In this document: positions 24,216-35,459 of the stretch, piece by piece
Layout of the letters: every line of letters begins with the position of its first letter
Position numbering within the stretch: the stretch's first letter is position 1
From: Euryodendron excelsum
Taxonomy: Eukaryota; Streptophyta; Magnoliopsida; Ericales; Pentaphylacaceae
DNA: 64,000 nucleotides
Direction: 5' to 3'
NCBI GenBank assembly: GCA_033060915.1
Contig: CM065384.1
Span: 37,085,001-37,149,000 of the forward strand
Position numbers and translations under genes: made by a program
The notes under the pieces: model-generated
Seen by the model: the letters and a program-made list of their open reading frames with translations, nothing else
The model's database searches: none
What the model was told of the DNA's origin: nothing

Positions 24216-24386
24216 GTTTTTGTTTTTCTTTGTTTTCCTTGGTTCTTCTCTTCTAGCATGGCTTTGAACATTAGAGTCATAGAGTAACCACTAGTTTATT
24301 GAGAATGCACAACTTATGTGAATAAAGAAAAACGTAATCTTTAATAAGAAATCAACTTCTAATAGTTTTTCTCAGTCAACTTTCTA

Positions 24387-26026
24387 CTAATAGAATTTCT
24401 TAAGGTTGTTCACATTCCAAGGTCGAGATAGTTGGCACCCTTCTTTGATAGTCTTTAGCCTGTATGCCCCCATGCTAACTTGGAATGCAACTCTATATAG
24501 ACCCTCCCAGTTAGGGCCGCGCTTTCCATCTGCTGGATTCTTTATTGCCCCTAGAACCTTTCCAAGCACTAGGTCTCCGGGAAAAAAAAACTCTTGGCTG
24601 AACCAGCTTATTGTATGATCGGCTAAACTGTTGATGATAACTAATGAGTTTAAGTAGGGTTGCCTCCCTCCTTTCTTCAATGAGGTCCAGGTCTTTGGCC
24701 AACGTCTATTTATTAAGCCCGGTATCGAATGCAGCCGATTTGATTGCTGGGTGTCCGACCTCCAAAGGTATTACTGCTTTAACCCCATACGCCATTGAAA
24801 AGAGGGTTTCACCGATAAATATCCTTGGAGTGGTTCTATATGACCATAAGATACTGGGCAGCTCTTCTAGCCATCTCCCTCTAGCTTTTTCCAGCCTCTT
24901 TTTTATTTCTTTCAGCATTATCTTGTTAGATATCTCAGCTTGTCCGTTGCATTGTGGATAGGCCGGTGCTGAGTAATAATTTCTGATCTCGAGTTCGCTA
25001 CAGAATCCTCTAAACATATTTCCATCAAATTGGGCACTGTTTTCTGAGACCAGTGGTTCTGGTATGCCAAATTTTGTAATTATGCTCCTCCATGCAAATC
25101 TTTTTGCATCTATCTCCCTAATGGTTGATAGTGGTTCAACTTCCACTCATTTAGTGAAGTAGTCTATTAAGACATAAGAAATCTCTTATTCCCTGAAGCT
25201 CGGGGCAATGGTCCAACTATGTTCAATTCCCATTGGGCCAAAAGCCAGGGCTGGTAATAGTAGTAAGGTTCTCGATAGGCTGGTGAATTAATGGTGAGAA
25301 CTTTTGACACTTCTCATACTTCAATACGTACTGAGTAGCATCATTCTGCATATAGGGCCACCAGTAGCCCTGAGAAATAGCTCGGTGGGCGAGCAACCTT
25401 CGCTGACATGACTTCTATAGATCCCTTCATGGATTTCGAACAAAATGTCGTGTACTTTGTCTGGATGAACACAATGTAGATTGGGGCCCATAAAAGATCT
25501 TCTGTATAGCTCCTTATTGAGTGATAACCATTACTTTAAGGATTTATGCTTTATTCTCCTGGCTTCATTCTTGTTCTTAGGCAATTTTTTTTATCGAGGT
25601 AGGCAATGATTGGATCCATCCAAGATGATCCTAGCTCTTCAATGGCCAGTACCTGCTCTTCTTCTTCAAAGATGCTTGGGCTATTCAAAGTCTCAATATA
25701 GATTGTTCGCTTTGATCCTAACTTCAAGGCTGCTATAAGTGTTGCCAAAGTATTAGCGTAGGCGTTGCTATCGTGATCGATCTGATATAGCTTGTATTTG
25801 CTGAACTTCTTAAATAATTCCTGAGCCTTTGCCAGGTAATGTGCCATCCTGTTATTCTTTACCGCGTATTCTCCCACAATCTGGTTTACAACCAGAGTCT
25901 GTATAGATTGTTATCTCGGTAATTTTTAGCTCTATAGCTCGACGTAACCCAGTGAGTAGAGTCTCGTATTTTGACTCATTGTTTGATGCATTGAAATCTA
26001 ATTTAATGGTCTTCTCTATTGTCATG
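24387..26026 (-). pseudogene. Element G pol: RNase H (C-terminal part) and integrase remnants
   Basis: Read on the minus strand from 26026. First comes an RNase H segment with NASNNESKYETLLTGL and a YTDS motif (25890-26020). A linker and the integrase core follow at 24706-25150 (FGIPEPLVSENSAQFDG, QCNGQAE, LWSYRTTPR), and the integrase C-terminal end at 24387-24680 (GAYRLKT, RPWNVNNLKKFY). Stops include one in place of Trp in the segment before VEVEPLS. The upstream end is interrupted by solo LTR A1; the same RNase H domain continues at 37792. Confidence 0.85.
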
Positions 26027-26219
26027 TGTAAGCACCTCATTTTTGACCGCTTGGCGATCTACAGTCCGTCCAGACTTGTATTCAAGTCAATGCGGACATA
26101 TTTTGAGTCAAATTAACTTTCCAAGTCCAATCCCGTCTATCCATCGCTTCGCAGGCCCACCAGGCCCAAATAGAGGCAAAATGACCAAAATGCCCTTAAG
26201 GGCATTGTTCAATCCAATT

Positions 26220-27005
26220 CCAAATCAAGCACGTCTTTCTGAAGGCGGTAAGTCCCCTTTCCATATTCCAATAGGAGCGTCTTTTCGAAGACAGTAAGTC
26301 CCTTTTTCAATTCCAATAGGCACGTCTTTCCGAAGATGGTAAGTCCTCTTTCCATCCCCTTTTCCAATTCCAATTCCAATCCTTCTCTCGAGAAAGCGGA
26401 TTCCTTGAGACGGTAAGTCTATCCAATCCGGCACATTTTTCAAAAAAATTTTCTTCGGAACGGTAAGTCCCTTTAAACCTGTCGACCAGGACGAGACCCC
26501 AAGTCCCCTAGATGGTAGAACGGTCCAACTTTGGTACCTGCTAGCTCGCCAATGCAGAAATGTCAATTTCGGCACGCCTTCTGAGAAATTTGACTTCTTA
26601 GGCGCTAAGTCCCTTTAGCATCTTCCTAAGATCAGGCAGTCTCGGGGATGATCGCGAACCGTCAGAGTAGCGGAAGTACTTATAAACATTGCAACCGTCA
26701 GAGTAGCGGAAATACTCACAAGCAGGTCGATATAGGGAATTGCCAACAAACCCCTGTATCACGAGACCGCCGTCAGAGTGGCGGAAACACTCAAAACCTA
26801 GGTCAACACCAGTGCCTGCTAGTCCACTTCGGTGAAAAATAACCAAACTGCCCCTAGGGCCATTTTCGGCACGTTTTTCGAAAAAATACCTAAGTGCCCA
26901 GAATGGTAAGTCCACCCTTCCAAGATTGTCTTAAAAGCAATCCGGCATGATTAAGTGCCTTCTAGTCAGTTTCGGGCCAATTCCGAGACTTTTCAGTCAA
27001 GATGA
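26220..27005 (+). repeat. Hairpin-rich repeat block of A1 U3
   Basis: Short units such as CACGTCTTTCCGAAGATGGTAAG and GAGTA-gcggaaa-TACTC occur at 26665-26681, 26701-26717 and (as GAGTG...CACTC) 26776-26792. Most end in GGTAAGTCC. The block lies about 1 kb upstream of the insertion point of B1, in what should be U3. Confidence 0.75.
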
Positions 27006-27047
27006 CCATTTTGCCCCTAGGCATCCGAACGCCCTGGGGACTATACC

Positions 27048-27365
27048 GGCTCTGGGTATCAAACCGGTAACCTCCTAAGAATACTTTTTATAGTATTCCT
27101 AACCTTCCTTTATCTTTTCGGATCATTCCGAGTCAATTCCGGCAAACCCGGTGCAAAATGACAGTTTTGCCCTTGGTGGGCCGGTCGCCTTTTTCGACCA
27201 CATCGGCTCTGGGTACTAAATCGGTAACCTTTGGGAACATTCTAAATAATTTTTTCAAATCTCGAGTCTTCTTTTGGGACATTCTGAGTCCGTTCCGGCA
27301 GCTTTCTAGCCCGGTTGACCGTTTTACCCTTAATGGCTCGATCGACCTCTCTAACAAACCCTGAC
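27048..27365 (+). repeat. 157-bp tandem repeat in A1 (two copies)
   Basis: GGCTCTGGGTATCAAA recurs at 27048 and 27205, exactly 157 bp apart. The unit also contains ATGACCGTTTTGCCC-type and CGGATCATTCCGAGTC-type blocks. The same unit is in three copies in A2 and four in A3. Confidence 0.8.
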
Positions 27366-27659
27366 ATCATTTTTTCAAATCCATTACCTCTGAGACCCTA
27401 TTCTAAAGGTTCCTGCCCTTTTTCGGCCTTTCGGGCCATTTCCAGTCCCTTAAGTCCTTCCCGGACTTTCCAGAGTCACTCCTAGTTATAAGCACCCCAT
27501 TTTTGCCCGCTCGGTAATCTCCGGCTTGGCCGGATTCAGTTTCCAATATCACAACACATGCAAGCTCAAGATGAGCTTTTCAATCTCCAATCTAGTCAAC
27601 TGGTCTCTTCCCGAGTCCACAAGGATCCACTGAAGCCTTAAGCACCATTAGTCCAGGCA

Positions 27660-28010
27660 GTTTTCCGGACCGGGCGGTCCCAGAAACCAACACCATCCAG
27701 GTAGCTTCCCGAGATCGGGCGATCTCAAGGACCAACACCTCACCAAATTCTAGACGGTTCACATCTAGCACCTGCTAGCCCGCCAACGTAGAATGTCCGT
27801 CATTTGGTAGTTCTCCGAAACCGGGTATTCTCGGAGACCAACACCACACTTCCAGGTAGCTTTCTTGGACCAAGCGTTCTCGGAAACCAACACTACCCCT
27901 ACAGGTAGCTCTCTAAGAACGGGCGTTCTTGGAGACCAACACCGCATAGGTAGTTTTTCTAGACCGAGCGGTCTCGGGAATCAACACCTAGGTCAACACC
28001 GGCGCCTGCT
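27660..28010 (+). repeat. Hairpin array of B1 U3
   Basis: Units of about 50 bp end in ACCAACACC and contain a stem around a GGGC or GAGC loop: GGACC/GGTCC (27667-27680), GAGATC/GATCTC (27711-27726), AAGAAC/GTTCTT (27915-27930) and AGACC/GGTCT (27961-27974). The stem sequences differ but remain complementary. Two other units, near 27811 and 27869, pair imperfectly. Confidence 0.8.
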
Positions 28011-29236
28011 AGCCCGACTCGGTGAAAAATGACCACACTTGCCCCTTGGGCTTCCAGGCACATTTTAGGAAAGTTCAAAATCCCTCAAAACGATAAGTCC
28101 ATCCTTCCACAATGTTGTCAAACCATCAGGCGTCCCCCGCACACCATTTGGTCCAAATCTGGTCCCATTCCGGCCCACTCCGGTCAAAATGACCGTTTTG
28201 CCCCGAGCGACTCAACACGGCACAAACCCCGCTGAACGGCAAGAGACTCTCTCAAAACCATCCCTGAACAGCCGTACATGCCTAACACAATATACCAAAC
28301 CATTCCTGACCATTTCTAGCCAACTCCGATCAAAATGACCGTTTTACCCCTGGAAACCCAAATATGCCCCGAAACAGCACCGGCCTTGGGATTTTGAACG
28401 GAGGTTTCACCACACGCCTTTGTTTAACCCAAGGAACACCTTACGATGCTAAACTCACACGACGCAATAAAAGTTCCCTGGAGCGTCTCGCAAATGCTCC
28501 GCCTAAATTGCATTTTCCCCCAATTCCCTAGTTATAATGCACCATCAACTGACTTGAGAAATGCGTAAATCAGGAAATTGTCGAACACTTGTCCATAAAT
28601 CTCTCCATCGATATGGTTCGATCGAATAGATCGCTCCCCGAAGCTCTCCATCGTACGGTGTGCAAACCATGACTTTCAGTAACCCCTGGAATGTCTCACA
28701 GACGCTCTGCCAAGGTTGACTTTTTTGTCGATTCCCTAATCAAAACACACCGTCAAAAACTTAAGAAATGCGTAAATTTGGGAATTCTAGAAAGTATTTG
28801 CAGAGTACTTTCCATCGGAACGGTCCGATCGAATAGATAGCTTCTCGAAGGCCTGGATCACATCAAACGAAAACAACCACTTTCAGACACCCACGGAGCG
28901 TATCACAGACGCTCCACAAAAGTGTCCTTTTAGCACGCTTCCTAAGGCGATATCCCATGCTTCTAAACATAATTCAAACTCTTCGAAAACATGAAAGTTC
29001 ATCAGATACACTAGGAGAACATCCCGAGTGCGACCGATTCCCTTGGAACCTTCCCGGTTGGCCCAATTATCGAGGCAAAATTTGGGCGATTCTTTCCAGT
29101 GATGGAGCGTATGCTACATGCACTCAAATTTTGTTCAGATCGACCGACTTTCGATCAACGGTCGAGATTTAACCAGTACATAGGGTGCCACGTGTTATTG
29201 TGGCAATGGAACAGTACCTGCGCATGTCCTATATGA

Positions 29237-29276
29237 GCATGGCCAAAGTTTGGCCATGCGCATGTAGCACATGCGC
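29237..29276 (+). promoter_or_regulatory. Twin palindromes upstream of the B1 TATA box
   Basis: GCATGGCCAAA and TTTGGCCATGC pair around one base (29237-29259). GCGCATGT and ACATGCGC pair around AGC (29258-29276). They end 20 bp before the TATA box. Confidence 0.8.
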
Positions 29277-29296
29277 ATGGTCTATTCCAGATTGCC

Positions 29297-29304
29297 TATA
29301 AATA
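29297..29304 (+). promoter_or_regulatory. TATA box of LTR B1
   Basis: TATAAATA in the context GCCTATAAATAGAGGCC. Equivalent boxes sit at the matching place in B2, A1, A2 and A3, so this is the likely core promoter and marks the U3/R boundary. Confidence 0.75.
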
Positions 29305-30552
29305 GAGGCCTCCCCCCTTGCATATTCCAGGTCCGAAATTGATACGAAACTCTGCTGAAATCACTCCAGAAACTCGAATCTCTACATATATTCCTCCTCT
29401 TCAACACTTAGGTTAGATTCTACTTCTCCTAAGCATATACACTCCATACACAAAGCCTCATACACACTTATACACCCCACTCAAGCCTCTCAAGCTTTCT
29501 TGAAGTCACTCAAGCTCCAATCAAGACATCCATTGAAGATTACAAGAGTGTTGAAGGCAAAAGGTGGTATCCCTTTTATATTTTCGCTCTCCCCCACTCT
29601 TTTCTTCTCCCTCCTAGCGTACTTAGCCTATTCTATATTTTAATCTTCATCTTCAACCCCCCTTTCTTGCATGCTTGAGCCAAAAGGGCTCCTAAATCAT
29701 GCCTAGAGGAAAGCAAGTGAGAGCCACCGTGTAAGGGGGACCTCTCACTAGCCTACTTTAAGATGGTATGGCCTAAGAGCCCCTTGTTTGTATGGTGAAG
29801 CCTAAAAGCTTCGTATGTGAATCATGACCCCTTGCATATTATTATTTTGATCATGTCTTGTATGCTTGGCTTCATTTTATGTTTATTGCCATATTCTACA
29901 ATGTTTGCATTGCTCTTAATTTTATGACATTTCCAAGTTCTACATGCCCTTTAAAAATTATTCCAAAAGTTGGCCACTTGAAGTTTAGGATGAGACTTTA
30001 GGAGTCATGCCTTAGAAAACCCCTCACTACCCCCTAATTCACACTTTTGCATCATTACATTTTAACTTGCATAAAGGTTGCTTTCAAACTCCCTAATTTT
30101 CAAAGGTTTTCATTCTCTCAAGTTTAGGGGTTGGAATGGCCCCATGAAACCCTCTCTTGAGTGATCTCCCTTTTTATTGACCATATGAACCCTCTCTTGA
30201 TGGAATGGTTCCCTTGAAAAATGATTTTCAAAACCCTTCTCCAAAAATAATTTCGAAAATGCACTCTCTCCATCTTTGCATGAAAAATGATCTTCCAAAA
30301 ATCACTATCATTATGTTGATTTTTGAACCCTTGTTTTCTTATCAAGATAGTGGTTATAATGGCCATAAGGAAGCCTTCCTTGGAAGGGTCTCCAATCACC
30401 AACCATATAAAACATACTCTTGGCTAGAGTTAAAATTTTCCTGGAAATGATCTTCATAAAGGTTGCCAACCTAAGTCCATTACATATTATGTTTTGTTTT
30501 CAAAACTCTTTCCAAGAATGCATCAAAACAACTTTCAAGACCATTCTCTAAC

Positions 30553-30705
30553 CTAACCTAGGTTAACTTGACCCTAGTTACCTAACCCTAGGTTAACTTG
30601 ATCCTAATTACCTAACCCTAGGTTAACTTGACCCTAGTTGCCTAACCCTAGGTTAACTTGACCCTAGTTGCCTAACCCTAGGTTAACTTGACTCTAGTTA
30701 GTTAA
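30553..30705 (+). repeat. Telomere-like 30-bp tandem repeat in B1
   Basis: About five copies of a 30-bp unit made of CCTAACCCTAGGTTAACTTG plus ACCCTAGTTG. It contains CCTAACCCTA-like and palindromic CCTAGG/GTTAAC pieces. A looser CTAACCCTA-rich stretch is in B2 at about 51120-51480. Confidence 0.85.
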
Positions 30706-31253
30706 CCCGTAGTCTTCTTAACCTTAGGTTCCCCTTAACCCTAGTCTAACCCAACCTAGGTTAAGTGAACTTCAAAGGTTCCAACTCTTGAACCCTTTCC
30801 TAAATGATCATTCAATTTTAAACTATCCTCATAACCTATTTTTCCAAAACCTCCTACTCTTTTGATTTCAAAAATTAACTCCATAAATTCTTCAAACGTT
30901 CTTACATTCCCTCTTCAAGACCTTTCCAAAAATGTTTTCAAAGAGTCACAAACCTAAGGTGTCCCTAGCCCTCTCATGGCTAAGGATTCCAAGGAGAAGT
31001 GATAAATCAAGAACAATCTCCAAGGTTGTCCATATTAGGATTTCAAACCCTCATTCCTTTCCAAAAATTACTTTCAAAAATCAATTCATAAAAAAAAAAT
31101 GCCTCCAAGGTTTTCAAGACAAGGCTTCAAAAACACTTCCAAGCTCTCTTGAGACGTGCCAAAGCATTTTTTCAAAACTCCCTCAAGTTGATCCAAAAAC
31201 ATTTTCAAAACACTCCACAATCCAATTTCAGTCAAAACTTTCAAAACCATAAA

Positions 31254-31388
31254 GAGTTTTCAACTTCCAAAGACCTCAAAGTGTCTTAAATCCTTCCATA
31301 GACCTCAAAGTGTCTTAAACTTTTCCAAAGACCTCAAAGTGTCTTAAACTTTTTCAAAGACCCCAAAGTGTCTTTAAACCTTCCAAAG
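31254..31388 (+). repeat. 33-bp tandem repeat in B1
   Basis: Four copies of a unit with CAAAGACCTCAAAGTGTCTTAAA. B2 retains only about one copy (near 52172), so the array expanded in B1 or shrank in B2. Confidence 0.8.
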
Positions 31389-32334
31389 GCCCTAATGCGC
31401 CTATTTTCCATCGGGCTCTTGCCCGAACTACGATTGACCTAATTCTCGCCAAATGAGATATGTAGGCAACCTAAAATGGTGCGGTCATAACTTTTATTTC
31501 AACCCCAATTTCATTTTAAAAAATTCCAATCAATTCAAAGTTTCTATTCCAAATTCTTTTAAAACCTCCATTATTTTCAAACTTCTTCCAAAACTTGCAT
31601 CATGCATCATTCATCCAAAAAGTGATGACTAAATCCCTTTTTCAAAGTTCTAAAGTGGATATTAAGTGGACAATGGTAACCGGTTATTCTAGTAAGTGAA
31701 CAAAGGGTGATTAGACATGTAGGTACTGAAAGGGCGGGGTGGGGTGATGATCTTAGGATATCTTCCCTACACGTTACCAACCCCTGAACCTTAGATTTTT
31801 GTTTTCGAAAGACCAAAATGGAGTTATTTTCAAAAAGGGCTTAAACATTTCAAAAGGTTGCCAAACAACCTATTTTCCTAAAAAACCTCTCTTGAGGGAG
31901 ATTTCAAAAACCTTTTTCAAAAACTCTAAGTTTAATCTTCGGATTAACGTTTAGTTTTAGGTGCCCTAATACACCTTTATCAAGTTAGGTGGTGACTCCT
32001 ATTTTTTAAAAAAAGCCCTTAGTCAAATCAATTCTCAAACCTAGTCGCATTGTCCTTTTAGGAGGACGAGTTCTAGTGACAGAGTTCCGTGCTTTAGAGT
32101 CTCCGAGCCAAAAGGACCTTGGACACCCCAAAAACCGAGGCGCAACACTAGTGAAGCTAGGCTAGAAATTGCATGGTAGTCACTAGTATAGGTGCCCAAA
32201 TCTTCTCAAGATACGTTGCTTGCCGACCTTAAAGCTTTCCTAAATGGATGATGCCACTCCTAGTGGTGCCATAAGCATTTTTGGCCTGGCACCACTGCAA
32301 CAGGCGCCAAGTCATTACTTTGTTTATAAATACA

Positions 32335-32342
32335 GAGCCTCC
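32335..32342 (+). promoter_or_regulatory. TATA box of LTR A1
   Basis: TATAAATA followed by CAGAGCCTCC, as in A2 and A3. A CCACT-cct-AGTGG inverted repeat lies about 70 bp upstream (32254-32266). Confidence 0.72.
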
Positions 32343-32945
32343 TCCAGCGTGAAAGAGGTCCATAAACTTAGTCTAAAAACCCTACTCTTCGATATACAGA
32401 ACTCGTAGCCTCCCAAAACCTTAGTCTCCTTTAGGTTTTCCAAACCCTAGCCTCCATACACAAACCCTAGCCTCCTATACACTCATACACTCTCATATAC
32501 TCATATACTAGCCTCCAACCCTCCATTGAAGGCTTGGATTGCTGCAACTACGAAGCTTTGAAGATTGAAGATAAACTTTTGAAGATTGAAGGGAAGATCA
32601 AAACGAAGCGAAGCAAGCAGAGCAAAGCACGCAAAGCTAAGCAAAATAAAGAAGACACAAGGTTGGCTTCTTATTTACGTTTACGCATCTTCTCCCTCTC
32701 TTCTTTCTCCTAATCCACTTGGGTTTTCTTCTATTTTAATCCCCTATCTTTTTTCCCCCCTTTCTTTGCATGCTTGAAACAAAAAACTTCCCGGTCCATG
32801 TATAGGATTAGGCTATTAGAGAGTCACCGTGTCGAGGGATTTCTTTTAGTCTAACTGGAGACCACGTGGGTTCGGCCCCCTTGATTATGTGGTAAAGCCT
32901 TTAACCATGTATGTTCATGACCCCAATTTGCATTGTGCACATCAT

Positions 32946-35161
32946 TGTTGAGTCAAGGTTGATCCTTGTTGACTCAAGGTTAATTCTCATGTTGATTTTG
33001 ATGATAACTAAACCTTGTGTTATTTTACTAATGAATCTACTTAGTGTACAGATTAACAAAGTTCATAACTTAGACTTAAAGTTGAATATTAAGTCTAATA
33101 CACGTCAAAGAGTATGCACAACAAGTTCAAGAAGCAAGCAATGAATTCAAAGAGTTATGCAATGAACCAAACTGAGAAATGATACCTATCTCTACTTCAA
33201 GCAAATGCCTTACATTCGAAGAGATTGAAGGTGTTCAATTAAAACTTCTTTCAAGTATGCATAGTTTCAATGAAGATTGATTTGCACCAGACTAAAGACT
33301 TCATCAGAATATGCAAAGATCAGTTGAGGTACAATGCTCAGTTGAAGATGTATTGTTTGTTGAAGAAATTGTAAATGCGTCAAGAGATGATTACATCTAG
33401 TATGCAAAGATCAATTTCAGATTATGTAATTGAAATTGCTGAGAAGATGGCTCACAATAATTATCTGATCTCTACCTGGAATCCAAATGAAGAATTCTTC
33501 TACAATATAAAGGATCCATGAAGACTAGATGCATGAAGGCTTCATCATGTCTGCAATGGTCTCAGTGAAGTGAGTTTAATGAAGAATGAAGAATTGCTAT
33601 CAAAGAGAGGAAATCAGAATTGAAGCATTGTGAAGCTCTACACAATTGAGGAAGCTTGGCATTAAAGAAAATGTTCTACAATGAAAGAAGAAAGCTTTGG
33701 AAATGAAAAAGAAAAGATAAACATTGATTTAATGAAGCTTTGACTGTTTGAGATTCAAGAAGAAGATCAATATCCAATGATTGATTCAATCCAAATTGAA
33801 TAGAAGTTAACTCTGATGAGTTAAAGAAATTTGATTGATCATCATACCCCAAAGACATACTCCTTAAAAATCTTATACCTATGCTAAAATGATCTGAATC
33901 ATTAGAAGATAGAATACAGAATTCTGGGCAATAAGGGGACTCATGAAAATGAGGAGTGGCCTCCTGATCATAGACATAAAAAGGTCTGAAGACAAAATAG
34001 GTAATGAGGGGACTCATGAAAGTAAAGTGTCGCCTCTTGATCACAGAAGCTAAAAGAGCCTGAAGACAAACTGGTCAATGAGGGGACTTATAGAAATGAA
34101 GTGTCGCCTCTTGAACACAGAAGCAAAAAGCCTGAAAACCAAATAGATAATGAGTGGACTCATTGTCATGAAGTGTCGCCTCATTGAGACAAACGCGAAG
34201 GCTTTAAGATGAAATGAACAATGAGCAGACACATAAAGACGAAGAGTCGCCTCTTGGCAGTAGAAGTAAAAGGCTTGAAGATAATATGATCAATGAGCGG
34301 ACACATGAAACTGAAGTGTCGCCTCATGACAGCAGAAGCTAAAGATGTGAAGACAAAATGAACAGAAAGTCGCCTCATCGATATGAAGAGGGGACTCATG
34401 AGGTCAATGAACTATATCTGGTAAATGCAGAAGCAGGAAGTGTCGACTCCACAGACTTGGAGCCGACTCCCTTTGATATAACGGTTGTTTTTCTTAACGT
34501 TATAACAGGCTGGACGTGCATTTATGATACCCAACCACCTCCAACGGATGGAATCAATGCAAGGGTATATATACTAGCCTCCAACTGCATTTACATACAA
34601 GAATCAAGAGGAAGAAACAAAAAGAGACAAGAATCACTGATCAACCTGATATTCCTAAATATTCTTCCTGTTTCATTCTTGTGAGCTTTGAATGTAAAAT
34701 CTACTATTGGTAGAGAATGTATTAGTTACTTGTATACTTCTATACACTTGTAATTGAGAGTTTGAGAGTTCTCTTGTGTGAAGCAAAACTCTTGTAAGTT
34801 TGAGTGGAGCTTGGACAAAACCACTTGGGGAATGAAGAGCTCGGTGAGGAGTTCTTTGTAAAGTGAGCTGAGCACTTTGTCAATCAGCAGCCCATCTTGT
34901 AATAGGTGATTACATAGTGGAAGAAGACTTCAAGGAGGTCTTGGGGTGAGGACGCAGACCACGGTTTGTGGTTGAACCTCGGTAAATCTGTGTCTCTCTT
35001 CTATTGCTTTGTTTTCTTTGCTTCTATTGATTACATTGCTTTGCACATAGATTAATCACTGCTATATTGTTTAGATTAATTTTAATTAATCTTAACTTGT
35101 ATTAATCTTCGAAAGAAACCCAATTCACACCCCCCCTCTTGGGTTGCCTATTGGACCAACA
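32946..35161 (+). mobile_element. Solo LTR C1 (family C), inserted in A1
   Basis: This 2216-bp unit begins TGTTGAGTCAAGG and ends GGACCAACA, between exact repeats ATCAT (32941-32945 and 35162-35166). A TATA box (TATATATA, 34566-34573) and a 3' end with GGTTGAACCTCGGTAAATCTGTG-type and AATTCACACCCCCCC-type motifs suit an LTR. The latter motifs are common in plant Ty1/copia LTRs, so family C is provisionally copia (inference). No coding region is present; short frames at 33676-34684 are translated tandem repeat. Confidence 0.82.
33930..34400 (+). repeat. 72-bp tandem repeat in C1
   Basis: Six units begin near 33930, 34003, 34077, 34149, 34220 and 34292. Each starts AATGAGNGGACTCAT, then GTGTCGCCTC, and ends with an AGAAGC...GAAGACAAAAT part. 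C2 has about four copies (39630-39945). Confidence 0.85.
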
Positions 35162-35459
35162 ATCATGATCTTGCAATCTTCTAAAATTCGTTTTCAAACT
35201 CGTTTTTCAAAACTTGCATTAACTTCGTTTTCGAACTTCCATCAAATTCTTCTTTTTCAGAACTTGTTTTCAAAATGACAATTTTCAAAATGACAATCCT
35301 AAAGTGATTCTAGCTTTTTCACGGTTAGGGTTGCTATAAGAAAGTATTACATTCAAAGTGACCAATATGGTCCATATTTTCAAAACATTGTTGTTTTCAA
35401 AACCACTATCTTAATGTGGTTCTAACCTTCTTATGGTTAGAATCGCTTTAGGAAAGTGA

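Larger units (their letters stand above)
27488..32147 (+). mobile_element. Solo LTR B1 (family B, Ogre/Tat-like), inserted in A1
   Basis: This 4660-bp unit begins TATAAGCACC (TG mutated to TA) and ends GGCGCAACA. It lies between exact 5-bp repeats CTAGT (27483-27487 and 32148-32152). The A1 sequence reads straight across it, matching the uninterrupted A2 at 43813. It holds no coding region. It shares its first 30 bases, the TATA region and the GAACTACGA segment with family A, but its U3 repeats differ. Confidence 0.88.

Noticed and set aside
26225..28235. Several ORFs on both strands in A1 and B1, with similar ones in A2, B2 and A3
   Set aside because: They are open because of low-complexity hairpin repeats. 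Their predicted proteins are repeats of the units, and equivalent frames are broken in sister copies.
30540..30760. Interstitial telomere tract
   Set aside because: The unit is a 30-bp repeat with only partial CCCTAAA likeness and lies inside LTR B1. No perfect heptamer array is present.
30110..31252. ORFs in the 3' half of B1, and similar frames at 50392-52067 in B2
   Set aside because: They lie in the low-G, CAAAA/TTTTC-rich transcribed part of the LTR, where stops are rare on one strand. Frames are not conserved between B1 and B2.
33676..34684. ORFs on both strands in C1 (and 39728-39949 in C2)
   Set aside because: They translate the 72-bp tandem repeat and differ freely between C1 and C2. 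No protein family is suggested.
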